From contig JAAYHY010000104.1 of NCBI GenBank assembly GCA_012735135.1, forward strand, positions 1 through 64,000: DNA of 64,000 bases. Reading direction: 5' to 3'. The DNA is from Bacillota bacterium (GTDB taxonomy: Bacteria; Bacillota; UBA4882; UBA10575). The position numbers and the translations under genes are program-made. Every line of letters starts with the position of its first letter. The stretch's first letter is position 1. Positions 40,472 through 49,383 of this stretch are shown here, in pieces. The notes below the pieces were generated by a model, which had not been told where the DNA came from, did not search any database, and saw only the letters and a list, made by a program, of their open reading frames with translations.

Positions 40472-41614
40472 TCACCGCAGGGGAAAGACTTGTTCCCCGG
40501 CCACATAGGTCATTAATACATGAAAATCTTCATCCCACAAGACCAGATCCGCATCCATACCCGGAGCGATGTTCCCTTTCCGGTTTTCAAGCCGGAGGAT
40601 CCGGGCCGGATTGACGGTAGCCAGCTTGATAACTTCCTCGAAAGGTAGTCCTGTATTCCGCCGGAAATTGGCGAGCGCCCGGTTCATCACTAGCGTACTT
40701 CCGGCTAAGGTGCCATCCGGCAGACGGGCTTGACCGGCTTTAACCTGCACCGCCAGACCGCCCAGGTCATATCTGCCGTCCGCCAAAAGACAAGCCCGCA
40801 TCGCATCGGTAATCAAAACCAGTCTCTCCGGGCCCTTCATTTTTAGGACCAGTTCTTGGACGGCCGGCGCCACGTGAATATTATCGGCGATCAATTCACA
40901 ATCTACCGGTTGTAAAAGAGCCGCCCCGACGGCGCCCGGCTGACGATGGTGGAGAGGGGACATTGCGTTAAACAGGTGGGTAACATGGGTAGCACCGGCA
41001 TTCATCCCTCGGATCATCTCTTCGTAAGTGGCATTGGTATGACCAAGCGAGACCACTACCCCGGCGTCAACCATTTTTTTGATGAACGCTAAAGCCCCTT
41101 CGCTCTCCGGGGCGACCGTAATCAGCCGGATCACTTCCAGATAGGGCTGGAGCCAAGCCCAGTCCGGCGGGATAATATAACGTTCATCATGGGCCCCTTT
41201 ATACTTTACATTGATAAAGGGGCCTTCCAGATTACACCCTAAGATTTGCGCGCCGGGGCCGCAGTCCCCGGCCATGGCCGCCTTAATCCGGCGCAAGGCC
41301 TGTTCGATCCTGGTTTTTTCCATCGTGATCGTGGTGGGCAGAAAAGCAGTGACCCCGGTCGCCACCAAATGACGGGCCATTTCTCTTAAAGCCCGCTCGT
41401 CCTCATCCATCACATCATAACCGGCGCAGCCATGGATGTGAAGGTCAATAAATCCGGCGGACAGAAAGGCGCCGCCCCCGTCGACCACTTCCAAACCGGG
41501 GCCAAGCCGGTTTTCGCCGGTAATTTCCCTGATTCTTTGGTCAAATATTACTCCTTGGTGTTCTTTAATCCCTTCTGCGGTGACTAATTTAATGTTCTTA
41601 ATTGCCTTCATCAC
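40472..41614 (-). CDS. nagA: N-acetylglucosamine-6-phosphate deacetylase
   Basis: FIDLHIHGCAGYDVMD, NLEGPFIN, GHTNATYEEM, THLFNAMSPLHHRQPG. Confidence 0.93.
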   Translation of the reverse strand: MMKAIKNIKLVTAEGIKEHQGVIFDQRIREITGENRLGPGLEVVDGGGAFLSAGFIDLHIHGCAGYDVMDEDERALREMARHLVATGVTAFLPTTITMEKTRIEQALRRIKAAMAGDCGPGAQILGCNLEGPFINVKYKGAHDERYIIPPDWAWLQPYLEVIRLITVAPESEGALAFIKKMVDAGVVVSLGHTNATYEEMIRGMNAGATHVTHLFNAMSPLHHRQPGAVGAALLQPVDCELIADNIHVAPAVQELVLKMKGPERLVLITDAMRACLLADGRYDLGGLAVQVKAGQARLPDGTLAGSTLVMNRALANFRRNTGLPFEEVIKLATVNPARILRLENRKGNIAPGMDADLVLWDEDFHVLMTYVAGEQVFPLR

Positions 41615-41678
41615 ACTAAACTCCCTAACTCCACCATGTTGCTTAATGATTTACGAAAACAGGAAAATAAAACTATTT

Positions 41679-42578
41679 TCAGCGGTTCACCGAACGGGCC
41701 ATCCGCCGGTAAGTATGGCGACGGCCGCGAATGGCTAGACTGTAACGGAGAATATTCTCCGGAACCGCAATTCCGGGGTAACCCGCATCACCAATATGGT
41801 GAAGATCGGTTCCGGTCATTTTGCAAAGGAGGGCAATCTCCCGAATCGTTTCCGCATCAGCCCCTTCTTGTGAAGTTCCGATGGTGGTCATCGTCAGAAC
41901 TCCACGGCGATGGGCTACTTGCACCAAACCCCTGATATACTCCATCGTAATCCCCGGTACTGTTCCGGGGGCCGGGAGTAAAAGCACATCACAACCCGCA
42001 GCGATAAACTCTTCCACCTCTTCGGCGGTGACCAGTTCCGTTCCGCTCTCTTCGATGACACCGGCAGCATGCATTTTACCGGCGCCGATAAACAGTTCAT
42101 CCCCGACTTCCTGCTTAATTTGGGTTAGTGCTTTGGTGATCTCCCGGTTCGAGGCGGCGGTACCGGGGTTCCCGGTCAGAACGATAAAATCGGCGCCCAT
42201 CTCCCGCGCCCGCCGGGCGTTAAGGATAGAAGCGCGACGCCCAGGGGGCACCCGGGTGGACTCGCCTACCGCTTCCAGATTAACCCCAATTAGCCTTCCC
42301 GTCAACCTTTTAATCTCCCTGATTACCGCGGCGGGTTCATGGGGAGGGAGACCATAATAGACCGGATTTTCCAGATCAAGCATATTCAGAAGGAGCAGGT
42401 CGGCGCCGCAGGCGGCGGCCAGTTCCGCATTGCTGATATCAAATAACAAGGGAGGAAAGGCGCCGATGACTTCACTAACTAACACCCGGCCTTCACTGGC
42501 GGCAATGGACGCCAAGATCTCCGCTTTGGTCATCCCTTGCCAATCAGAAGTACTACAATCAAGAAAGCGCTGAACCAT
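41679..42578 (-). CDS. DUF7916-like TIM-barrel protein
   Basis: FIVLTGNPGTAASNREI, DLHHIGDAGYPGIAVPENI; SD GAGGTGG before ATG at 42578. Confidence 0.7.
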   Translation of the reverse strand: MVQRFLDCSTSDWQGMTKAEILASIAASEGRVLVSEVIGAFPPLLFDISNAELAAACGADLLLLNMLDLENPVYYGLPPHEPAAVIREIKRLTGRLIGVNLEAVGESTRVPPGRRASILNARRAREMGADFIVLTGNPGTAASNREITKALTQIKQEVGDELFIGAGKMHAAGVIEESGTELVTAEEVEEFIAAGCDVLLLPAPGTVPGITMEYIRGLVQVAHRRGVLTMTTIGTSQEGADAETIREIALLCKMTGTDLHHIGDAGYPGIAVPENILRYSLAIRGRRHTYRRMARSVNR

Positions 42579-42593
42579 CTTGACCACCTCGAA

Positions 42594-42682
42594 TCAGAAA
42601 ATGCTATGATGCTTGTCGCCTCATCAAGCTTTGATTTAATACCCTTTTGAAATTGATGCGTCGCTGGTATGGGCGATTACCA
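42594..42682 (-). other. recurring leader element (copy D)
   Basis: Minus: GTAATCGCCCATACCAGC...AAAGCTTGATGAGGCGACAAGCATCATAGCATTTTCTGAT, directly upstream of the SD of the 42578 gene. Confidence 0.5.
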
Positions 42683-42699
42683 TTAATTTTATAAGGATT

Positions 42700-42721
42700 G
42701 CAGGAGCCTTTAGGCTCCTGC
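42700..42721. terminator. hairpin after EIIB remnant
   Basis: GCAGGAGCC ttta GGCTCCTGC. Confidence 0.75.
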
Positions 42722-42746
42722 AGACCTTTTACTTGGTTATGACGCT

Positions 42747-43023
42747 TCAGTTCTTGTTGGCCATGACCGCTTTCATATGGGTCACCAACGGGTCGGCGAC
42801 AGTACCAACTACAATTTGGAAGTTGTTCCCCGCCAGCTTCAAGACGCCGGTCGCGCCCAGTTCCTTCAGGCGGGTTTCTTCAACCTGCGCGCTGTTGTCC
42901 ACCGTTATCGATGAACCCGGCGGAAAAAGTAAACCCGCACCGCATGCCTAACGCGGTCGTCACCGCCAAGCTGATTCCGCTTAGTAAAGCATGCAAGATG
43001 TAGAGGACCGGCGCCAGGAACAT
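42747..43023 (-). pseudogene. nagE: PTS GlcNAc-type EIICB remnant: EIIC segment joined to EIIB C-terminus
   Basis: Minus: MFLAPVLYILHALLSGISLAVTTALGMRCGFTFSAGFID (43023-42907), then frameshifted TVDNSAQVEETRLKELGATGVLKLAGNNFQIVVGTVADPLVTHMKAVMANKN* (42906-42747). Confidence 0.85.
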
Positions 43024-43025
43024 AC

Positions 43026-43277
43026 TACGTGCTCAGTTACGGAATCTCCTCCAAACCCATCGGCCTCTTGGTGGTCGGTCTGATCATCGGCGTTATCTAC
43101 TACTTCACCTTTGTTTACTTCATTAAAAAGCTTAATATCCCCACGCCTGGACGGATTGAAGAAGAGTCCGGCGCTTTACTCAACTTAAGCAATCCCGAAC
43201 TCCGGGAGAAGGCCGCCGCCATCTTGGCCGCCCTGGGGGGTAAAGAAAACATCAAAGCATTGGATGCTTGTATTACC
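43026..43277 (+). pseudogene. nagE: inverted PTS EIICB segment: EIIC C-terminus, linker and EIIB N-terminus
   Basis: YVLSYGISSKPIGLLVVGLIIGVIYYFTFVYFIKKLNIPTPGR...NPELREKAAAILAALGGKENIKALDACIT: the segment missing between FID and VDNSAQ on the minus strand. Confidence 0.85.
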
Positions 43278-44093
43278 GACCTCCTCGTCGGGCACCGCGG
43301 CGTAAAGCTCTTCTTCCATCATCGCGGCGACCTGCTTCGCTAAGCGGTAAGAACTTTTATAGGTCTTTTTGATGACCGGAAGCAGTTCGTTTTTGATAGA
43401 AATCTGTTTGAGGATCCGCTCCACCGCATAACGGATATGGGAGGCGAAACGGGCGTAATCAATAGATTTACGGTCGATCTCCACCTTAAGCTCATCCTCA
43501 ATAATCTCGATGGCGGAATTGCAGAGATAAGCGTATTTGACCGTATTGGAGAGGCGGTCTTTTGTCTTCAGGGAATGGATATGCAGGGCAATAAATCCGG
43601 CCTCCTCCTCGGGAATCCGCATGTTAAGCGCTTTTTCCAACAGTTGGGTCGCTTCTTTGGCGATGGCCAGTTCTTGGGGGTATAAAGTTTCAATCTCCAC
43701 CATGAACGGGTTTTCAATCTGGTCGTTGTCTTGCAAGCGGAAAACGGTAAAGGCAATATGGTCGGTCAACCGCACGTGCATCTCTTCATCCAGTTCGCCG
43801 GTGGCGGAAGAGATCAGGTGTATTACCTCCTCGCAGGTTCCCACCAACCCATCATCGATCTCGGTGATCAATTGTTGAAAACGCCGCTTGGTTTCGGGAT
43901 TTTCGATCACAAAGACCCGTTCAAAAACGGTATCAGCCGGAATCTGATCCCCCGCTTTGGCACCGAAGCCGATCCCCTTTTTAATTAAGATCTTCTCAAT
44001 CCCTTTGTGTTGCGCTAAGACTACATTGTTGTTGAATGGTTTAAGCACGGTATAAGTGGCCGGCAAAGCTCGCCCCCCACCTTTCTTGACCAA
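43276..44093 (-). CDS. BglG/LicT-family antiterminator, C-terminally truncated in PRD2
   Basis: CAT domain VLKPFNNNVVLAQHKGIEKILIKKGIGFGAKAGD; two PRDs; homologous sequence stops at VPDEEVG where the inverted PTS segment begins. Confidence 0.85.
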
Positions 44094-44254
44094 TTCCCCA
44101 GTTTAAACTATTCATCCTTTAACAACATTATAACATACCGGTCAAAAATGCAACCCCGATCCGTCCTTCTTTTCTTCCCGACCCAAGCTTGAGTTTAAAA
44201 TTTTGTTGCCAAAAGGCCCATTCTTGAGTAAAATAAAGATAAAGAAATAATGAC

Positions 44255-44320
44255 AGGTGTGTCACTGGTAACCCCAGGCATTAACCTAACCTTATTTAAG
44301 GTTTGTGGTTAATGCCTTTT
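44255..44320 (+). promoter_or_regulatory. RAT-like antiterminator overlapping intrinsic terminator, upstream of ptsI
   Basis: AGGTGTGTCACTGGTAACCCCAGGCATTAACC overlapping AGGCATTAACC...GGTTAATGCCTTTT. Confidence 0.7.
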
Positions 44321-44346
44321 AATTTATCCGCAGGAGGTGGTTCCCC

Positions 44347-46050
44347 ATGTACACGGGTATACCGGCTTCCCCCGGGATCGCCATCGGTAAAGCCCTGGTG
44401 CTCACCAAAAAAAAGGTGGCGTCGGAGAAAAAGACCGTTACAGACGTAACCGCAGAAAAGAACCGTTTTCATCAGGCCTTAAACGCCGCCAAAGCCAAGC
44501 TGGACCAGTTAATTGGCCAGGCCTATGCGGAGCAACAAAAGGAGACCGCGGCCATCCTGGAAACCCACCGCCTCATCTTAGAGGATCCGGACCTTTTGGC
44601 TAAAGTCGAAACTGAAATCACGGAAAAAAAGGTTAATGCCGAGTTCGCCCTGGAAAAAGCCTTGGGTTTCTACATCGAGCTTTTGGCCGGGAGTGATAAT
44701 GCCTACTTTCAAGAAAGAACCGCCGATCTCAAAGATGTGCTGAGCTACGTTAATCCTTTTTTGACCGGAGAAGAAGAGATCGATCCCTTTCCCATCAAAG
44801 GTAAGTGCATTCTTGTGGCTCCCGAACTTACCCCCTCTGATACAGCCCGGCTACCGCTCAACCTGGTGCAGGGGTTCATCACCGAAAGCGGCGGCCCTAC
44901 TTCCCATACGGCAATCATCGCCCGCTCCTTGGAATTGCCGGCCGTCGTCGGGGTCGCCCGGATTACGGCCGAGGTTAAAAATGATGATTTGTTAATTATT
45001 GACGGCGGGGAGGGGACGGTCCTGGTCAACCCCGCCCCAGAAACGGTCGAAACCTACCGGAAAAAAGAAAGGGCGCTTCGCGCGGAAAGAGAGGCGCTCT
45101 CCGCCTTAAAGAACGCTCCCGCCCGGACCAAAGACGGCAAAACCATTAATCTGCTGGCCAACATCGGTGAACCCTGGGAGTTAACCAAAGCGCTGGAGTA
45201 TGGCGCCGACGGGATCGGTCTCTACCGGACCGAATATTTGTTTATGAACCGGGACACCCTGCCCACCGAGGAAGAACAGTTTGAGGCCTATAAAGAAGTT
45301 TTAACCAAGATGGAAGGCAAACCGGTCGTCATCCGGACGCTGGATATCGGCGGCGACAAAAATGTGCCTGCTATAGGGTTAGCGCCGGAGAGCAACCCCT
45401 TCCTCGGGTACCGGGCTATCCGGCTGTGTCTTGCGGACCGGAATTTATTCGTTACCCAACTCCGCGCCCTTTACCGGGCTTCCGTCTATGGTCAGCTCAG
45501 AATAATGTTTCCGCTGATCTCCAGTATTGAGGAATACCGATCCGCCGTAAAAATCGCCGGTGAAGTCCGGTTGGCGTTAATCAAGGAAGGGCGCCAGATC
45601 GGCTGCCACGTCCCGCTCGGGATTATGGTCGAGGTTCCCTCCGTCGCCCTCCTGGCTGATGTCTTCGCGAAAGAAGTGGATTTCTTCAGTATCGGCACCA
45701 ATGACCTCATCCAGTATACCTTGGCGGTCGACCGGATGAATGAACGCATCTCCCATCTATATAGCCCCTTCCACCCCGCTGTGTTGCGTTTAATTAAAAT
45801 GGTGATCGACCACGCCCGGCGGGAAGGGATCGAAGTCAGCATGTGCGGGGAGATGGCCGGCGATCCCCGTCTCACCCGTCTTTTAATCGGTCTCGGGCTC
45901 CAATCCTTTAGCGTAAGTCCCTCCTCCCTGTGGACGGTGAAGAAAGAGATCATGAAGGTGAAAACCAAACCGGCCAAAACTTTCGCCAGGAAAGTTCTTC
46001 TCCAGTCAACCGCCGCCGAAATTAAGGAGTATATAGAAACCAAAGCATAA
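44347..46050 (+). CDS. ptsI: PTS enzyme I
   Basis: GGPTSHTAIIARSLELPAVVG; DGIGLYRTEYLFM; SD GGAGGTGG. Confidence 0.96.
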   Translation: MYTGIPASPGIAIGKALVLTKKKVASEKKTVTDVTAEKNRFHQALNAAKAKLDQLIGQAYAEQQKETAAILETHRLILEDPDLLAKVETEITEKKVNAEFALEKALGFYIELLAGSDNAYFQERTADLKDVLSYVNPFLTGEEEIDPFPIKGKCILVAPELTPSDTARLPLNLVQGFITESGGPTSHTAIIARSLELPAVVGVARITAEVKNDDLLIIDGGEGTVLVNPAPETVETYRKKERALRAEREALSALKNAPARTKDGKTINLLANIGEPWELTKALEYGADGIGLYRTEYLFMNRDTLPTEEEQFEAYKEVLTKMEGKPVVIRTLDIGGDKNVPAIGLAPESNPFLGYRAIRLCLADRNLFVTQLRALYRASVYGQLRIMFPLISSIEEYRSAVKIAGEVRLALIKEGRQIGCHVPLGIMVEVPSVALLADVFAKEVDFFSIGTNDLIQYTLAVDRMNERISHLYSPFHPAVLRLIKMVIDHARREGIEVSMCGEMAGDPRLTRLLIGLGLQSFSVSPSSLWTVKKEIMKVKTKPAKTFARKVLLQSTAAEIKEYIETKA

Positions 46051-46063
46051 GGAGTGATTCGTC

Positions 46064-46327
46064 ATGCGGGAACTAACCGTGACCATTAAAACGAAAACCG
46101 GATTGCACGCCCGGCCGGCCGCCCTCCTCGTCAATACAGTATCAAAAGGAAAGAGCAAGGTAACGATCGAAAAGAACGGAAAGGAAGCAAACCTCAAAAG
46201 CCTCCTCGGTTTATTAAGCCTGGGGGTGGAAGAAAACGATACGGTCACCATCAAAGTGGACGGCAAAGATGAGGATGAGATCATCGCCGCCTTAAGCCAA
46301 TGTGCTAAAGAGAATGAACTCTGGTAG
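46064..46327 (+). CDS. ptsH: HPr phosphocarrier protein
   Basis: KTGLHARPAALLV; KSLLGLLSLGV. Confidence 0.95.
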   Translation: MRELTVTIKTKTGLHARPAALLVNTVSKGKSKVTIEKNGKEANLKSLLGLLSLGVEENDTVTIKVDGKDEDEIIAALSQCAKENELW

Positions 46328-46436
46328 CCGGAGCTGAATGGTGTCCCTTGCTCCGGTGAATCGCCTGGCGTATTCTAAAGCTCAGCTTCGTTGAAAGCGG
46401 GCAACCGCTTGATGGTTCCTCTTGAACCAAAAGCGG
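46328..46436. ncRNA. candidate structured RNA (copy 2, partial, opposite orientation)
   Basis: 46369-46420 matches the reverse complement of 22785-22836 at 49/52 positions by eye, plus shared downstream GGAGC-AGG-ACACCATTC. Confidence 0.5.
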
Positions 46437-46455
46437 CCGGCGGCGATCCCATTAC

Positions 46456-47178
46456 CTAGCCGCATTCACCTTTGAGTACCTTTTGGTTTGCCGCATGGAT
46501 CAGGCGTTCCTCTTCGGTGACGAAGACAACTTCCGTTCCTGCCTTTAAGTGGCGGAGATAATCAATGTTCCCCTCCACCTCTTCAAGAGTTAAGTTTTTA
46601 GCATGACCGGCCATCAGCAGCTGTGGCCGGTATTTTTTATACTCCTCCAAAGTCCGGAGGTAAGCGTCAAGATCCGGATCTTCCACATAAACCAGGGGCC
46701 GTTCCAGATTATCACCCACATAGAGGAGACGGTCCTCATGGTCAAAAAGGGAAATACTGTCGGCGGTATGACCGGGGCTGTAAAAGAGTTCGATCCCTTC
46801 CTCCGGAAAGAAAAGCCGCTGCTCAAAGGTGATGGTCGGTAGTCGCCGCTCTACCCTGCCCCGGCGGTATTTTCCGTATTTCGCCAACTCCTGCTCCCAG
46901 CCCGCCGCCAACAACTCCCGGCAGCGCCGGTGGCTGACCACTTCCCCTGTAAAAGCACAGTTCCCCCAGACATGATCCCAGTGAAAATGGGTATTGACCA
47001 CCATTACCTCCCGCCCTTCCGGCATATCCTGTAGAACCGGTTCCATGCTCAGGCTGCCACAGAAAGTATCGATCACCCAGACCCGCCGGGCAGATTTGAT
47101 CACGTACACAAAGGTCGCCATCGGAAGATCAGAAAAATGGTAAGCAGTCGCCCGGGTGGTTATCTTTTCTTTCGTCAA
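46456..47178 (-). CDS. MBL-fold metallo-hydrolase
   Basis: NTHFHWDHVWGN; YSPGHTADSISLFD; AGHAKN. Confidence 0.9.
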   Translation of the reverse strand: MTKEKITTRATAYHFSDLPMATFVYVIKSARRVWVIDTFCGSLSMEPVLQDMPEGREVMVVNTHFHWDHVWGNCAFTGEVVSHRRCRELLAAGWEQELAKYGKYRRGRVERRLPTITFEQRLFFPEEGIELFYSPGHTADSISLFDHEDRLLYVGDNLERPLVYVEDPDLDAYLRTLEEYKKYRPQLLMAGHAKNLTLEEVEGNIDYLRHLKAGTEVVFVTEEERLIHAANQKVLKGECG

Positions 47179-47461
47179 TCCAATGCCCTCCTTCTTCTTC
47201 CTCCCGGAATGATGAGCGCGCCCCTGATTGTTCTCCCCTGTTTTATCTTTTTGAAAAACTTATCTTCACGCAAGGAATCATCTCCTGGATTTTTTTGGGA
47301 ATAAACTCCATATAATAAGTAGGCTAATCGAATTAAAACTGGGCTTTACCACATTTTTTAGCTAAGCCCGACAAAAAATTGGCCAAAAACTAACCAGTGC
47401 GGAAAATTCAATCTTCTTTTGCATCTTTTTTTCCCGGGCGCATATTATTTTAGTAACTTGC

Positions 47462-47490
47462 CGGTAGTCGCTCACGCCGGCTTCCGCCAG
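47462..47490 (+). other. 5' arm of recurring leader element (copy C)
   Basis: CGGTAGTCGCTCACGCCGGCTTCCGCCAG; matches the minus-strand arm at about 4885-4910. Confidence 0.45.
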
Positions 47491-47514
47491 AAAAACAGTT
47501 AACGGGGGATTTCC

Positions 47515-48396
47515 ATGAAAAACCGTGTTCATTTATGGGTCTGCCTGATCTTTACAGTAACGTTTTGTCTTATCGCGCCGGCGGCGGCAGGGGAGTTGCA
47601 ATTCTTAACTTTTCCGGCGGTGGCGCCGGTCACTGAGACAAGTCTTTCCTTACCCTTTACCCTACCGGCGTCCACCGCATCAGCCGTTAGCTTCCGGTGC
47701 TCCGCCTTAATGGATACAGCAACCGGAAACCGGATTAGTCCGGACCGCATTTCGCTCTCCTACAATCAGAAAACGGTTGGCCCCAACCAACTGCTCACCC
47801 TGACCCCGCAGCCAACGGGAGGGCCGGAAGCAGGGAGCACCCGTGAATTTGGGCTGCAGATCAATTTTCTTCCCTCCGATCCCCCGGGCGAATACGAGGG
47901 AATAATCGAAGCGGTTCTTCACCATTCAACGCAAGACACGGAACGGATCTCCCTTTGGGTAAAAACCCGGGTCTTGCCCTGGATTAAACTGGAACGAGTA
48001 TCGGGCCAGCCTTTTCCGGGCTTCGATTCTCTTTCTTCCCTTACTGAAAGCAATTTGACGATCACCGAACCACTCAAACTGTTACTTGCCTCCAACACCC
48101 ACTGGCAGCTGTATCTGAGAGTCGGGACGGCCATACCCCATCATGATCCGGAATTTCCTCTCCAGATTAGGATTGGGCGCCCCGGTAAAGCAGGGGAGGA
48201 GAAAAAAACGCTCCTGGCCAACGGCCCCGCTCAGCTGGTCGCGGCTGGCCCGCCGACGGTGGTTGGAGATGGTTTGACGCCTGCCAATTACTGGACCGAA
48301 CTTTATCTTTCCGCTTCCATTGCCGACTGGCGCCAATACCCCACCGGAAATCATCAGTTGACTTTTTACCTTTCCGGTCAGACTATCACCCCGTAA
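47515..48396 (+). CDS. exported protein, putative surface-organelle subunit (minor/tip candidate)
   Basis: Signal peptide ending APAAAGE; beta-rich; C-terminal YPTGNHQLTFYLSG resembles pilin-like final strand; first gene of chaperone-usher-like cluster. Confidence 0.5.
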   Translation: MKNRVHLWVCLIFTVTFCLIAPAAAGELQFLTFPAVAPVTETSLSLPFTLPASTASAVSFRCSALMDTATGNRISPDRISLSYNQKTVGPNQLLTLTPQPTGGPEAGSTREFGLQINFLPSDPPGEYEGIIEAVLHHSTQDTERISLWVKTRVLPWIKLERVSGQPFPGFDSLSSLTESNLTITEPLKLLLASNTHWQLYLRVGTAIPHHDPEFPLQIRIGRPGKAGEEKKTLLANGPAQLVAAGPPTVVGDGLTPANYWTELYLSASIADWRQYPTGNHQLTFYLSGQTITP

Positions 48397-48477
48397 GGGA
48401 AAACCCAGAGGTTACATACCGGTAGGTGGCGCGGATCACCGGTTTGTAATAAATAAAATAAATGCGAGGTCGATACA

Positions 48478-49299
48478 ATGAGGAAATCTCTTTCTCTCTT
48501 CCTAACCTTAACTCTCCTGATGCTCACCACCTTAGCGTTCGCCCAAAGTGTCTGGGGCAACCCGCCTCCGCCATGGTGGGATCCCCAATGGATCAATTAT
48601 GATAATCACTTGTGGGATGACGGAGCAATCACTTGGACGGAGGTCGACGAAAAACACGTCAATGTCCCCTGGATTGACCGGGATAACGCCCTTTATGACG
48701 AGAACAATCCGGAACGGGGTCAATCCGTGGAGATGACGCTCCTGACCCGGGCTTATATCCCCTGCTATCTCGAGATGCGGGTCACCGGGAACGAGGGCCA
48801 GACCACCATCCAAAGCTTCGGGCCTTTGGCAAAACCGGAAGCCGAACCCACTAGCTATATCTTAGCTTTTGATAATGAAATCGGCGGTTTTGTCGATGAA
48901 AACTGGAATTCGCTGGGGCATGGACGCAACGCCGAAATTTATCCCGGCGATTTCTGGAAAAATGTATATATCCAAGGTTGCGACATCTTTAAAGTTGAAG
49001 TTTACGCCAATGATGATTATAAGTACGAAGTACAGGCCAGCCCTCTCACCCCCTATGACGCCAATACCGAAGGGAATGCCCTTGATAGCCTTTATCTCCA
49101 GATGAGGTATAAGTTGGGTCTTTACGGGAATTTTAGCCGGACCCACACCTTTGACCGGCCGGACGAGATTGAAGAGATCGCTGTTATGGACGCCTGTGAG
49201 GAACTGACCGTTTACCACCAATTCCGGGTTCCTTATTCCCGTAACATCGCCCATGGCCGCTACGACGGAAAGGTAATCTTCCGCGCCTATACCCTCTAA
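48478..49299 (+). CDS. exported protein, putative major subunit
   Basis: Signal peptide; Trp/Asp-rich N-terminus WGNPPPPWWDPQWINYDNHLWDDG; C-terminal GRYDGKVIFRAYTL. Confidence 0.5.
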   Translation: MRKSLSLFLTLTLLMLTTLAFAQSVWGNPPPPWWDPQWINYDNHLWDDGAITWTEVDEKHVNVPWIDRDNALYDENNPERGQSVEMTLLTRAYIPCYLEMRVTGNEGQTTIQSFGPLAKPEAEPTSYILAFDNEIGGFVDENWNSLGHGRNAEIYPGDFWKNVYIQGCDIFKVEVYANDDYKYEVQASPLTPYDANTEGNALDSLYLQMRYKLGLYGNFSRTHTFDRPDEIEEIAVMDACEELTVYHQFRVPYSRNIAHGRYDGKVIFRAYTL

Positions 49300-49383
49300 A
49301 CCGCTTTGCGCTTTTGATGAAATCCGGCTGGTGTTCGCGCCGCACCAGCCGATCTTTTACTATCCCTAAGGGAGGAACGGACA

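Noticed and set aside
42733-42951. Plus-strand 72-aa ORF
   Set aside because: Antisense to a clear EIIB C-terminal domain on the minus strand.
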